This document shows, piece after piece, positions 19,438 through 28,574 of a stretch of 64,000 bases of DNA (position 1 is its first letter; each line of letters opens with the position of its first letter). The translations under genes and the position numbers were made by a program. This stretch comes from Streptococcus mitis (lineage in GTDB: Bacteria; Bacillota; Bacilli; Lactobacillales; Streptococcaceae): the NCBI RefSeq assembly GCF_005144795.1, contig NZ_SWFJ01000001.1, positions 124,001 through 188,000 on the forward strand. The letters run 5' to 3'. The notes under the pieces are model-generated. The model made no database searches, was not told the DNA's origin, and was given only the letters and a program-made list of their open reading frames with translations.

Positions 19438-19578
19438 TTATTTCTTCTTATTCTTATTTAAAAATTGTTCTCTGAGGTTGAGCAAGCGTTCTTTTTTACC
19501 AGCTCCACCTTTAGAGTGTTTCTCGTGATAACGGGTCACTTGTGCACGCCCCTTATCGTCTAATTGATATTTTCCCAT
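19438..19578 (-). CDS. Small basic protein in the nrdD-nrdG operon
   Basis: 46 aa, read from the gap between nrdD and the acetyltransferase. It starts MGKYQLDDKGRAQVTRYHEK and ends in lysines (NKNKKK). A GGAAGAAGTG sequence precedes the ATG at 19578. It is strongly basic with no membrane segment or cysteine pairs. The same small gene occurs here in pneumococcal genomes as far as I recall; no function is known. Its position inside the operon argues that it is real. Confidence 0.75.
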   Translation of the reverse strand: MGKYQLDDKGRAQVTRYHEKHSKGGAGKKERLLNLREQFLNKNKKK

Positions 19579-19589
19579 TTCACTTCTTC

Positions 19590-21797
19590 CTAATTTGTTA
19601 CTTGATGCCCAGCTATTTTAATCGTTGAGCCATTCATGTGTTTGACACGTGCAGCGATTTCCTTGTGACGTCCATTGACCATAGGTCTAGCTTGAGGATT
19701 ACCTAAATAGCCACAAGTCCGCTTAACAACGTCTACTGTTTTAGGGTCGCTATTTCCACAGTTTGGACAAGCAAATCCTCTCTCAGTTGGTTCAAAATCC
19801 CCTTCAAAGTCACACTTGTAGCAACGGTCAATTGGTGTATTGGTGCCTAAATAGCCGACACGGTCATAGGCATAGTCCCAGACAGCTTCCAAGGCCTTTG
19901 GATTTTGCTGAAGGACTGGATACTCACAATAGTGGATAAAGCCACCTGACGCACCTGCTTCTGGATAGACTTTCTCAAAGTCCAATTTTTCAAACGGTGT
20001 TGGATTTTTACGAACATCGTAATGGAAAGAATTGGTGTAGTATTCCTTATCTGTAATATCAGGAATAGAACCAAACTTCTCTGTATCTAGTCGGCAGAAA
20101 CGGTCTGTCAAACTTTCAGATGGTGTTGAGTAGATAGAGAAATGGTAGCCATATTGATCTGACCACTCTTCTACACGGCGTTTCATATCGCGAATGATGT
20201 CTAGCGTGAATTCCTTAGCATCTGGATTGCTTTCCCAGCTGTTACCAAAGAAAACAGTCGCTACTTCATACAAGCCGATATAGCCCAGTGATACTGTTGC
20301 TCTACGATTCTTAAAGAGCTGGTCAACACTTTCTTCTTTACCTAGACGATGACCAAAAGCACCGTATTGATACAGGATAGGAGCATTGGCTGGTGTCGCT
20401 TCCTTGGTCCGTTCGACACGGTAAACCAGAGCATCTTCTGCGATATTCATCCGCTCGTTGAAGATTTCCCAGAACTTGGTCATATCACCTTCAGATTCGA
20501 GGGCGATACGAGGCAGATTAACTGTCACAACACCTAGATTCATCCGACCTGAATTGACCTCGACACCATTTTCATCCTTCCATCCTTGGAGGAACGAACG
20601 GCATCCCATAGGCACCTTGAAGGATCCTGTTAAGTCAACAATCTTATCATAAGATAAGACGTCTGGATACATCCGCTTGGTTGCACACTCTAGAGCCAAC
20701 TGCTTGATGTCGTAGTTTGGAGTTCCTTCCTCTAAATTGAGTCCTCTTTTTAGCGTAAAGATGAGTTTAGGAAAGATAGCCGTACGATGCTCCGAACCAA
20801 GACCCTTGATGCGAATATTTAAAATTGCCTTTTGAATTTCACGCTCAAAACGATTGGTTCCCAGACCAAAACCTAGCGAAGTAAAAGGTGTTTGTCCATT
20901 TGAAGTGAAGAGAGTATTGATTTCATACTCAAGAGATTGCATGGCATCGTAGATGTCTTTTTGGGTTTTCTTCCAAGCGTAATCTTCCCGTTTGTCAGGT
21001 AAGACCCATTCTTCCGCATCCTTGAGGTGTTTTTGATAATTCTTCTCTGCATAAGGCGCCAAAACTTCATCTATACGGTCAGCTGAACAGCCACCGTACT
21101 GGCTAGAAGCAACGTTGGCGATGATTTGCGAAATCTGAGCTGTTGCAGTCTGAATAGACTTAGGACTTTCTACCTCTGCATTTCCAATCTTAAAACCATT
21201 TTCCAACATACCCTTGAAATCAATCAAACAGCAGTTGGTCATAGGTGTATAGGGACTGTAGTCCAAATCGTGATAGTGGATATCTCCCTTTTGGTGAGCA
21301 TTGGCTACATGCTTAGGCAGCATTTGCAGTCCAATTGATTTCCCAACGATACCCGCTGTCAAATCACGCTGGGTATTAAAGACATCACTGTCTTTATTAG
21401 CATTCTCATTGACAACGGCCTGGTCTTTGTTGAGAAGTTTATGGATGCTAAAGTTGATATCCGTCGCTTTTGAACGCTCAAAATCCCTTTGTGTCCGATA
21501 AGTAATATACTCCTCAGCTAGCGCATATTCTTTGGCTTCAAGGAGTTCATGTTCTACGATATTTTGAATTTCGTAAATCTTAACCCCCTGTGGAAAGCGA
21601 CTATGAATTTCTATGACAATTCGCTCGGTCAGAGCATTGAGGCGTTTTTCGACCAAGGGTGTCACATCCATAACCTTGTCTGCCGCCTTGTGGAGAGCCT
21701 TGTCAATCTTGTCCACATCAAATACAACACGTCTCCCATCTCGTTTCTCGACGAAGAGAGTTGTCAAAATTGTAATTTTTTCTTCTAGTGCAATCAT
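19590..21797 (-). CDS. nrdD: Anaerobic (class III) ribonucleoside-triphosphate reductase
   Basis: 735 aa. It reduces ribonucleoside triphosphates to deoxy forms during anaerobic growth. An N-terminal ATP cone is present (VVFDVDKIDKALHKAADKV onward), the catalytic barrel follows, four zinc-binding cysteines occur in CYKC and CPNC, and the radical glycine is about G696 in RTCGYLGNP. The ATG at 21797 is preferred because AAAAGAG is well spaced for it; an ATG two codons upstream is too close. It heads an operon with the 46-aa protein, acetyltransferase, nrdG and kinase. Confidence 0.97.
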   Translation of the reverse strand: MIALEEKITILTTLFVEKRDGRRVVFDVDKIDKALHKAADKVMDVTPLVEKRLNALTERIVIEIHSRFPQGVKIYEIQNIVEHELLEAKEYALAEEYITYRTQRDFERSKATDINFSIHKLLNKDQAVVNENANKDSDVFNTQRDLTAGIVGKSIGLQMLPKHVANAHQKGDIHYHDLDYSPYTPMTNCCLIDFKGMLENGFKIGNAEVESPKSIQTATAQISQIIANVASSQYGGCSADRIDEVLAPYAEKNYQKHLKDAEEWVLPDKREDYAWKKTQKDIYDAMQSLEYEINTLFTSNGQTPFTSLGFGLGTNRFEREIQKAILNIRIKGLGSEHRTAIFPKLIFTLKRGLNLEEGTPNYDIKQLALECATKRMYPDVLSYDKIVDLTGSFKVPMGCRSFLQGWKDENGVEVNSGRMNLGVVTVNLPRIALESEGDMTKFWEIFNERMNIAEDALVYRVERTKEATPANAPILYQYGAFGHRLGKEESVDQLFKNRRATVSLGYIGLYEVATVFFGNSWESNPDAKEFTLDIIRDMKRRVEEWSDQYGYHFSIYSTPSESLTDRFCRLDTEKFGSIPDITDKEYYTNSFHYDVRKNPTPFEKLDFEKVYPEAGASGGFIHYCEYPVLQQNPKALEAVWDYAYDRVGYLGTNTPIDRCYKCDFEGDFEPTERGFACPNCGNSDPKTVDVVKRTCGYLGNPQARPMVNGRHKEIAARVKHMNGSTIKIAGHQVTN

Positions 21798-21834
21798 ATG
21801 CATGCTCTTTTCTAAAATGTTCTTTCTAAAAAGT

Positions 21835-21913
21835 ATTATACCACTCTAAAAAGAAAAATCAATATCTTGTGGTAAAAATCCTAAAATTTTTAAAAATACA
21901 CAAGATATTGATT
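21835..21913 (-). promoter_or_regulatory. nrdD promoter overlapped by NrdR-like boxes
   Basis: -10 TATAAT is at 21835-21840 and a -35-like TTGATT at about 21857-21862. The -35 lies in a box CACAAGATATTGAT (21858-21873), and a second copy in inverted orientation is at 21898-21913. Both resemble the NrdR consensus (ACACWATATWTWGTGT type), the repressor of ribonucleotide reductase genes. The two boxes are 40 bases apart centre to centre, not the usual 31-32. The same inverted repeat could also act as a terminator of the upstream membrane-protein gene. Confidence 0.5.
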
Positions 21914-21916
21914 TGA

Positions 21917-23422
21917 TTATTTTAATTTATATAGTTTGAATTCGTTCGTATCCGTCTTAATAAGTTCATATTTTTCACTAAGCAAAGTCTCTACATCTGA
22001 CCACAAAGCCACCTGTTGATTAACCATAATCATCTTCGGTTGATTCTCCTTCAGGTCATTCATAAGCTTGGTTTTATTCTCATCGCTTGCAGTATAGAGA
22101 GTTGGGATCAATAAAGAACTTGGTGCTAGACGTTCACTTTCTAGATAAAACTCGGGACGGTTATCCCACGCATATACACGATCTTCAACACTCGTTTCCT
22201 TTTTGACGACACTCGCAAGACGGGCTCTTTCTTGATATGCTGATGGATGAAAAACATAACGACTCAAAACTGGTAGAAGCAATAAATAAGCTATTGCAAC
22301 AAGCGGTAAATATAAATTACTTTTTAGGAAAGAACCATCGCCATCATTTCTCCGACGACGATTCACTCTATCCTTACCCTTAATTTCTGTTATAAGGAGT
22401 AATATCAAGAATGGAATCAGCAGGACTAAACGTGAACCATACGCTGACTCTTTAGATAAAATCAACATAGACAACACAAACAGCAATCCTAAACTAGCAA
22501 CAAGTGATAATGAATATTGCTTGGCTGGTTTTAATTGGAATAAGCCCTTAAAGAGAAGAGTGAGAAAACCAACCCCAATAGCAAGCAATCCATAGAAAAT
22601 TGCATTTTCAATCAAAAGATTATTTGCAAACAGACTCACTGTATTTAAGGGGTAAAAAGTTTGACTAATCGCATCACCAAAACTTCCTTGCAAGACCGTA
22701 AAATAACCTAAAGGATAAAAGACAATAGAAAATCCAAGAGCAGCTGCAAAAAATTGATACAATCCATGAACAAATCGATGCTCCGCCACATTAAAACCGA
22801 TCAATGCCAAGGCAATCGTAGCTACAAATAAAGCTGTAGGCAATGGAGCAAGGAAGAATGCTAGAGCAAAACTCATTCCAAGTCGCAAAAATCCTTTATC
22901 ACTATCCGGATAAGACAAATACTGCGTCACAATGTGCAAAGAGTAAAATAAAAATGGTAATGCTAGGAAAAGGGCATAACCTCCACCAAAACCAAGTCCT
23001 GCAACGAGGAGATAAAATACAAACACAACTTGCTTGGCCTGCTCACTTTGGTCGGTAAGAGTATCTGCTGCTTTAAAAAGGAAAATACCTGCCCCAAACA
23101 GAGCCAACCATTCCACAAGAGAAATTAAAACACTCCCTTTCAAAAGATAAGCTACTAAATAATAAAGCAAGCCATTAGTCCCAAAGTAGTCTGTATAAAT
23201 CTGACCAGTTTGATGCAAGGCCCATCCAATATAAAGGTCCTGAGTCTGTTGAGGGCTCATTAAATCAAAAATAAAAGGTAGGACAACAGAAATCACTGTT
23301 GCAATCAAGCTTCCAATCAAAATACTAAAAAGCGGAAGCAGAGTTTCCTTTTTTTCTGGTAATGTCCAATCTGGATAACGAGATTCTTCATAGCTCTCAT
23401 CTTTTTTTCCATATACATTCAT
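21917..23422 (-). CDS. Polytopic membrane protein of unknown function
   Basis: 501 aa with roughly eleven to twelve hydrophobic helices, an N-terminal cytosolic stretch with many charged residues and a C-terminal soluble domain (about 390-501). The layout resembles membrane glycosyltransferase-like proteins (GT-C type), with the extracellular tail after the last helix. In pneumococcus the gene at this place is annotated Ccs4, a competence-induced protein, from memory; I see no com box upstream. Codon use does not stand out from neighbours. It has its own promoter. Confidence 0.7.
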   Translation of the reverse strand: MNVYGKKDESYEESRYPDWTLPEKKETLLPLFSILIGSLIATVISVVLPFIFDLMSPQQTQDLYIGWALHQTGQIYTDYFGTNGLLYYLVAYLLKGSVLISLVEWLALFGAGIFLFKAADTLTDQSEQAKQVVFVFYLLVAGLGFGGGYALFLALPFLFYSLHIVTQYLSYPDSDKGFLRLGMSFALAFFLAPLPTALFVATIALALIGFNVAEHRFVHGLYQFFAAALGFSIVFYPLGYFTVLQGSFGDAISQTFYPLNTVSLFANNLLIENAIFYGLLAIGVGFLTLLFKGLFQLKPAKQYSLSLVASLGLLFVLSMLILSKESAYGSRLVLLIPFLILLLITEIKGKDRVNRRRRNDGDGSFLKSNLYLPLVAIAYLLLLPVLSRYVFHPSAYQERARLASVVKKETSVEDRVYAWDNRPEFYLESERLAPSSLLIPTLYTASDENKTKLMNDLKENQPKMIMVNQQVALWSDVETLLSEKYELIKTDTNEFKLYKLK

Positions 23423-23450
23423 TCATTTTTCCTCCAAGTTTATCTGTTTT

Positions 23451-23479
23451 AGTATATCAAAATCTTACCGGAATGTCAG
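23451..23479 (-). promoter_or_regulatory. Promoter of the polytopic membrane protein gene
   Basis: -35 CTGACA (23474-23479) and -10 TATACT (23451-23456) with a 17-base spacer, about 30 bases upstream of the start codon. A GGAGG ribosome site follows. Confidence 0.6.
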
Positions 23480-23581
23480 CCCGGGATTGATATTTACCTT
23501 ATATCCTATCTAGAATAGCGATTCATTTGATGCTACAAAAACAATCTAGCCTCCCGAATTGAAAGTCTCCCTTAACCATAT

Positions 23582-23613
23582 AAAAAAGATTTAACTCAAG
23601 GTCAAATCTTTTT
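23582..23613 (-). terminator. Terminator after cardiolipin synthase
   Basis: AAAAAGATTT and AAATCTTTTT pair around an 11-base loop; on the minus strand a run of T follows. It lies 4 bp after the cls stop codon. Confidence 0.75.
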
Positions 23614-23617
23614 GTTT

Positions 23618-25150
23618 TTAAAGCATCGGTGCGAATAATTGCACAATTTCTTTGATAAGAGTTTGATACCACCTTGGTTTAATGGTGTAGGAATTGATTT
23701 CTCGTGAAACTTGGAAAATTCCTCTAAAATCCTCCGCAATATCCAGAATTGATTGGGTTCGATATAACAACACTGCATTTTCATAGTGATGAACCAGACT
23801 ACGATAATCAAAATTAATAGTCCCAACGGTTGCTACCTCGCCATCAACGATCATTTGTTTACTGTGAAGGAAACCTGGACTGTATTCGTAAATACGGACT
23901 CCTGCCGAAAGCAGATCTAAGTACGCTCCTCTAGTAACTAATTGTATTACTTTCTTATCTGGAATATAAGGTGTAACAATTCGCACATCTACCCCTCGCA
24001 GGGAAGCATTTTTAATACTTTCAGTCAAATCATAGTCAATGATAAGATAAGGGGTCGTAATATAGATATAATCTGTCGCCTGATTGATGAGATTCTGATA
24101 AACAGTTTTTCCCACCTGAGCTCGATAAATGGGTTTAGGTCCGCTACTATATGGTATACAAAACCCTTGACCATCTCTCGGTTGATTCTCAAGGTGATAT
24201 TGATCGAAATCACTAATTTCCCCACAATTTATATACCAAGTTGCTAAAAAGAGTCTTGTTAAAGCCTTGACCGCTAAACCATCTAAACGGATACCACTAT
24301 CCTTCCAATATCCAAATCTCTCTACATGATTGATATACTCATCTGCAAGGTTAACACCACCAGTGTAGGCAATCTGACCATCAATAATTAAGATTTTACG
24401 GTGATCACGATTGTTATAAGCAACTGTCAAACGAGGAATTACCTTGTTAAACTTATGGGCCTCAATTCCTCTTCCCCGAAGCTGAATAGTATAATCACCA
24501 GGTAATGTTGCCATACAACCGATGTCATCATAAAGCATTTTCACTTCTACACCTTGGGCGACTTTTTCTCCCAAAATCTCTAAAATACTATTCCACATCA
24601 AACCTTCTTCTACAATATAATACTCTAAGAAGATGAACTTTTCTGCTTTCCTAAGATCCTCCAGCATCTGTTGCCACATACTTTCTCCAGAAGCAAAAAA
24701 CTTTGTATCTGTTTGATCATATACATCTGCATTTGTATCCATACTGAGAAGTGATTTAATAACTCCATAAGCAGATTTGTCTTGTTCCTTTAATTCCAAA
24801 CGCAAAGCTCTACTGTTATCCTCACGATGAACCATGGATTGCAATTGTTCCAGTTGCTTCATTTCTTTCTTGGACAAACGACGTTCTCCAAACATGATAT
24901 ACAGCAAAGGCCCAAACACTGGAACAAAGGCTACTAAAAGCCATGTTACCTTACTCTCGGGATTCATAGAACGATTAACAATCGATACAATGGTCGCTAA
25001 ACTCACTAAAATAACAAGTATAATCCAAATAATAGGCGCCATTCGCCCCAGATAGAGAAATACACCAAAAACAAGAACTAACTCAGTCAGCATAATGGTA
25101 ATACTAAAACCATACTTGGACATGAGCAACTGTATTTTTCTAGTTTTCAT
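23618..25150 (-). CDS. cls: Cardiolipin synthase
   Basis: 510 aa. Two N-terminal membrane helices (about 15-35 and 37-58) are followed by a PLDNT-type domain and two phospholipase D motifs: HRKILIID beginning at H250 and HSKQMIVD at H429. It condenses two phosphatidylglycerol molecules into cardiolipin at the membrane. The ATG at 25150 has AAGGGGATGT upstream; an earlier in-frame start at 25186 lacks family similarity. It appears to be transcribed alone. Confidence 0.93.
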   Translation of the reverse strand: MKTRKIQLLMSKYGFSITIMLTELVLVFGVFLYLGRMAPIIWIILVILVSLATIVSIVNRSMNPESKVTWLLVAFVPVFGPLLYIMFGERRLSKKEMKQLEQLQSMVHREDNSRALRLELKEQDKSAYGVIKSLLSMDTNADVYDQTDTKFFASGESMWQQMLEDLRKAEKFIFLEYYIVEEGLMWNSILEILGEKVAQGVEVKMLYDDIGCMATLPGDYTIQLRGRGIEAHKFNKVIPRLTVAYNNRDHRKILIIDGQIAYTGGVNLADEYINHVERFGYWKDSGIRLDGLAVKALTRLFLATWYINCGEISDFDQYHLENQPRDGQGFCIPYSSGPKPIYRAQVGKTVYQNLINQATDYIYITTPYLIIDYDLTESIKNASLRGVDVRIVTPYIPDKKVIQLVTRGAYLDLLSAGVRIYEYSPGFLHSKQMIVDGEVATVGTINFDYRSLVHHYENAVLLYRTQSILDIAEDFRGIFQVSREINSYTIKPRWYQTLIKEIVQLFAPML

Positions 25151-25186
25151 ACATCCCCTTTCTTTTTTATCCTTCTCCCTAACCAC

Positions 25187-25532
25187 CTAGTTAATAGTTG
25201 TTTCCATTAGTATACATCAGTTCACAGCTAGATGGCAACAATTTACTCTTTTTCTCCTTGAATTTAGTAGGCATTCGATCAAGTTTACAATCCCAGTACC
25301 AGTATGGGAAATCAATATCCTAATCTTACATGATATAAAAAGAGTTTTCAAGATAATCCTTCTTTTTATGATAAGCTCTATTTTCAAATATACCATCCAC
25401 TTGATTTTATCTTCATAGGAAAGCTTTGATAAAATTAAAATATCCCTAGAAAGGTAGTTAAGGTATTTTACCTTGGAAATTTCAGTACGTTTCAACAAAT
25501 CTTTTTAGATAATGTTTGAGACTTTTAAAACC
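25187..25532. other. Intergenic region without a supported gene
   Basis: About 350 bp of AT-rich DNA between cls and the lipoprotein gene. A 93-codon minus-strand frame (25217-25498) exists, but its composition (isoleucine, lysine, leucine rich) and lack of a ribosome site look non-coding. Promoter-like AT stretches for cls lie near 25200 (TATACT-type). No repeat family was recognised. Confidence 0.5.
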
Positions 25533-25565
25533 AAAAAATTCCAATAGAATCTATCGGAATTTTTG
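25533..25565 (-). terminator. Terminator after the lipoprotein gene
   Basis: AATTCCGATAG and CTATTGGAATT pair with one G-U pair around a three-base loop, followed by TTTTTT-like bases on the minus strand. It lies just downstream of the lipoprotein stop codon. Confidence 0.75.
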
Positions 25566-25576
25566 ATAAATAAGCT

Positions 25577-26041
25577 TTACTTAGATAAAACGATACGATC
25601 TGAAGCGTCTCTATCCATATCGTCAATAATCATCTGATTTCCATTAATTGCATAAATCTTGGCATCATCCCCAATAATCATGCGTTGATTGGCGGCATCG
25701 AAGCTAACCTGCTTGATTTCTTGATCTCCGTCAGTTTCTACCTGTGTCCATGTACCAGTTGTTCCAGTTACCACTAAAGTGATACGGTCTCCTTCGTCCT
25801 GACCAGTATAAGTTCCATCAATATTAGTTGGTTGGGCTGTAACTGTATTTTGTGAAGAACTTGTTGTTGCCTGGTTTGAATTTTCTGCCGAAGATGAAGC
25901 AGCAGGTTGTGATTGCTGAGTTTGTTGAGTTTGCGATTGAGCTGCTGGTTGTTGAACCTGTTGAGCTCTTTGTGAGCAAGCTACTAAGAGACTAAGACTT
26001 GCTAGAGAAGCAAGAGAAAGTGTGAATATTTTTAATTTCAT
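25577..26041 (-). CDS. Small secreted lipoprotein of unknown function
   Basis: 154 aa. MKLKIFTLSLASLASLSLLVAC is a lipoprotein signal peptide with lipobox LVAC, cysteine at about residue 22. A low-complexity linker rich in Gln, Ser, Ala and Thr (about 23-70) leads to a C-terminal beta-rich domain of about 75 residues that binds no recognised ligand. It would be anchored to the outer face of the membrane. The gene is 85 bp downstream of folC and in the same direction. Confidence 0.75.
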   Translation of the reverse strand: MKLKIFTLSLASLASLSLLVACSQRAQQVQQPAAQSQTQQTQQSQPAASSSAENSNQATTSSSQNTVTAQPTNIDGTYTGQDEGDRITLVVTGTTGTWTQVETDGDQEIKQVSFDAANQRMIIGDDAKIYAINGNQMIIDDMDRDASDRIVLSK

Positions 26042-26125
26042 GATGAATTTCCTTTCTTCTACCAATTTAGAGAATGTTTCTTCTAACTGGTGGTTCCACT
26101 AGTATAACAAGTTCAAAAAAGGAGG

Positions 26126-27376
26126 TCAATTTATCTGCTCATGGGCCAGCAAGTAGCCCCGTACTTCTGAGATAAAATAGAGAGACCCTGTAATGAATAA
26201 CAAGTCTTGAGTGTCTGCTCTTTCTTCGAAACTGCTGATAAATTCGCGATAAGAAAGAATTACATCGTAACCTGTTATATCTGTCTCATCTAAAGAACCC
26301 TGATAATCAAAGCCAGTTACCTTGAGTTCCACCTGAGGCAAATTCTCAGTCAGATAACCTAACATCCCTTGATAATCCTTACGTTTCAAGGCTCCAAATA
26401 AGATTTGAGGACGATAACCTTCCTGCTCTTTTTCTTTGATAAATTCAACCAAGCGGGTCAAGGCAGGGAGGTTATGAGCACCGTCCAAATAAATCTGAGG
26501 ACGAATACGCTCTAAACGACCAGCCCAATAGGTCTTCTCCAAAGCCTGTCTTACAGCCTGCTCATTAACAACTTCCTTTTCTTCCCTCATAAAGAGAAGA
26601 AAAGTTTGCAACGCCAAGGCCGCATTCTCCTGCTGATAAGCTCCTTCTAAACCTATTTTCAGCTGCAAAATATTTAGTAAAGAACTTGAAAAATCACCAT
26701 TCAACATTGAAAAATCCTGACCTGTCTGATAAAGGTCAACAGCTAAAGATTCGGCTTTTTCCTGACAAACAAGCCTAGCTTCTGAAGACAACTTCGCAAT
26801 CACTGCCTTCTTACCAGCCTTAAAAATACCAGCTTTCTGCTCTGCGATTGCTTCTAGACTATCGCCCAGAGTCTCCTGATGGTCAAGTCCGATGGAAGTG
26901 ATGACAGCAATCTCTCCGGTTACCACATTGGTCGTGTCAAGTAAGCCACCAATTCCCACTTCCAGTAGAACCAAATCAACCTCTTGCTCTCTAAAATAAA
27001 GAAAAGCAATCAAGGTCAGCAATTCAAAAAAGGACAACTGATCATGGGTTTGCAGAAGCGTTTTCTCCATCTCCTTGACCTGCTCAGCCAAACGAATAAA
27101 GTCTATGTCTGCTATAGGTTGCCCGTTAATGCAGATTCGATCATTGATAGAGACGATATGAGGGGAGGTAAAGGACGCAACTTTTTTGCCATGCCCCATA
27201 AATAACTCCCTCATAAAAGCAATGGTAGATCCTTTCCCATTAGTCCCAGTGACGTGGATAATAGGGTAAAACTTTTCGGGATTTCCTAACAAATCCACCG
27301 CTTGTTGCATTCGCCCCAAACCTGATCGAAAATTCAAACCAATCCGACTGTGAAGCCATTCTTCTACTTCAAACAT
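26126..27376 (-). CDS. folC: Bifunctional folylpolyglutamate synthase / dihydrofolate synthase
   Basis: 416 aa. It attaches glutamate to folates (and may make dihydrofolate). The Mur-ligase-like P-loop HVTGTNGKGST is at about 43-53, the GIGGLLDTTNVV catalytic loop follows, and YLDGAHNLPAL occurs in the C-terminal domain. The ATG at 27376 follows AAGGAGATATAT; an upstream in-frame start at 27412 would add residues lacking family similarity. It is preceded by the 50-bp hairpin array and followed by a lipoprotein gene. Confidence 0.93.
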   Translation of the reverse strand: MFEVEEWLHSRIGLNFRSGLGRMQQAVDLLGNPEKFYPIIHVTGTNGKGSTIAFMRELFMGHGKKVASFTSPHIVSINDRICINGQPIADIDFIRLAEQVKEMEKTLLQTHDQLSFFELLTLIAFLYFREQEVDLVLLEVGIGGLLDTTNVVTGEIAVITSIGLDHQETLGDSLEAIAEQKAGIFKAGKKAVIAKLSSEARLVCQEKAESLAVDLYQTGQDFSMLNGDFSSSLLNILQLKIGLEGAYQQENAALALQTFLLFMREEKEVVNEQAVRQALEKTYWAGRLERIRPQIYLDGAHNLPALTRLVEFIKEKEQEGYRPQILFGALKRKDYQGMLGYLTENLPQVELKVTGFDYQGSLDETDITGYDVILSYREFISSFEERADTQDLLFITGSLYFISEVRGYLLAHEQIN

Positions 27377-27504
27377 ATATATCTCCTTGACAAAAGTCCA
27401 ATCAATTACCACATCAAAGCATGATGACTAATAAAAACAAGGCCAGGATTTTCGTCCCGACCTCTAACCTGGTTAGCTAATAACTAGCTACTATGAATAT
27501 TAAC

Positions 27505-27832
27505 TTGAGCTAAAAACATCCACTTGATGTTCCAACTCTTCCAATTTCTAGGAGTTTTAGTGATACAGTCTCCCAGACTTACTTACGGTCTTTATTTTTA
27601 GCGTAAGGGTAAAAACGTCCCCGGACTTACCAGCTCTTTTTTATTTCAAAGAGCTGGGCTAAAAACATCCACTGAATGTGCCTGCATTTCTAATTTCTAG
27701 TGCAAGGCTAAACACGTCCACTGGACGTTCCTGCGTTTCTAATTTCGGGCGCAGGGATAAAAACATCCACTGGACGTTCCAACTCTTCCCAATTTCTGGG
27801 AGTTGGGCTGATACAGTCTCCCAGACTGTATC
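27505..27832 (-). repeat. Seven-unit hairpin array, 50-bp period
   Basis: Units start at about 27511, 27561, 27610, 27660, 27709, 27758 and 27809, spaced 49-51 bases. Each unit has a short palindrome (for example ACGTCCACTGGACGT or AGTCTCCCAGACT) followed by a second stem-loop with varying stem and a semi-conserved loop such as TTTCTAATTTC. Stems include CAGCTCTTT/AAAGAGCTG, CTGCG/CGCAG and CTTACG/CGTAAG: pairing is kept while the bases change. The last palindrome overlaps the stop codon of the DUF1292 gene. The array is downstream of the ireB operon and upstream of folC. Confidence 0.75.
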
Positions 27833-28136
27833 ACTCCTCCATAAAGCTGTTGAAGACTTCTTCAATCATGTTCCATTCGTCTTCTGAGTCTTCTGGGATT
27901 GGTTGCAATTCGCCTTCTGTTCCATCTTCGTTTTCGATGAATGAGTAAGCTTGGATTTCAACTTGTCCGTCTTCGTCTTCTTCTGCGTTAACTGGTACTA
28001 GAAGAACATAGTTTTTACCAAATTCTTCTTTTCCGTCAATCGTCAAAAGGATTTCAAACAAGGTTTCATTTCCTTGCTCATCTACTAGTGTAATTAATTC
28101 ACGTTCTTCGTGGTCGTGGTTATGATCGTGTGACAT
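27831..28136 (-). CDS. DUF1292 family protein
   Basis: 101 aa, very acidic, with a histidine-rich N-terminus ([14 protein letters not shown]). DUF1292 proteins occur downstream of ireB and ruvX in most Firmicutes, as here (15-bp gap). Function unknown; the histidine/aspartate start might bind metal ions, which is inference. The stop codon TGA overlaps the first hairpin of the downstream repeat array. Confidence 0.9.
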   Translation of the reverse strand: MSHDHNHDHEERELITLVDEQGNETLFEILLTIDGKEEFGKNYVLLVPVNAEEDEDGQVEIQAYSFIENEDGTEGELQPIPEDSEDEWNMIEEVFNSFMEE

Positions 28137-28151
28137 AGCCTCTCCTTTGTA

Positions 28152-28571
28152 TTAAAATTTTCTATCTAAATAATTTTGTAAAATCAGCTGAGCTGCTAAC
28201 TTATCAATGACTTTCTTACGCTTGTTACGGCTGATATCTGCTTGTTCAATCAACATGCGCTCTGCGGCAACTGTTGTCAAGCGTTCATCTTGATAGTCTA
28301 CTGGTAAATCAAAAAGCTCTTCTAACTTTGCTCCGTAAGCTTGACTAGCTTCCACGCGCGGTCCGCTTGTATTGTTCATGTTTTTAGGCAAGCCCACTAC
28401 AAATCGTTCCACCTTGTATGTATCAACCAACTCTTTAACGCGATCAAAACCAAATTGGCCTTGTTCCTCATTGATTTGGATGATTTCAAGCCCTTGAGCT
28501 GTAAAACCGAGCGGATCGCTAATGGCCACCCCTACCGTTTTTGAACCGACGTCCAATCCCATAATTCTCAT
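28152..28571 (-). CDS. ruvX: Holliday junction resolvase-like protein RuvX (YqgF)
   Basis: 139 aa with an RNase H-like fold: [20 protein letters not shown] at the N-terminus contains the first catalytic aspartate, [10 protein letters not shown] and [10 protein letters not shown] the others. The family processes the 5' end of 16S rRNA precursor (YqgF) and may cleave branched DNA. It is 3 bp after ireB, so co-translated. Confidence 0.93.
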   Translation of the reverse strand: MRIMGLDVGSKTVGVAISDPLGFTAQGLEIIQINEEQGQFGFDRVKELVDTYKVERFVVGLPKNMNNTSGPRVEASQAYGAKLEELFDLPVDYQDERLTTVAAERMLIEQADISRNKRKKVIDKLAAQLILQNYLDRKF

Positions 28572-28574
28572 AGA

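Noticed and set aside
25217..25498. 93-codon reading frame between cls and the lipoprotein gene
   Set aside because: No ribosome site, odd composition and no recognised domain; probably chance in AT-rich DNA.
27505..27832. CRISPR array
   Set aside because: The period is regular, but units are diverged along their whole length, there are no unique spacers between constant repeats, and no cas genes lie nearby.
27659..27865. 68-codon minus-strand frame through the hairpin array
   Set aside because: It is made by the repeats and overlaps the DUF1292 gene end; no ribosome site or family.
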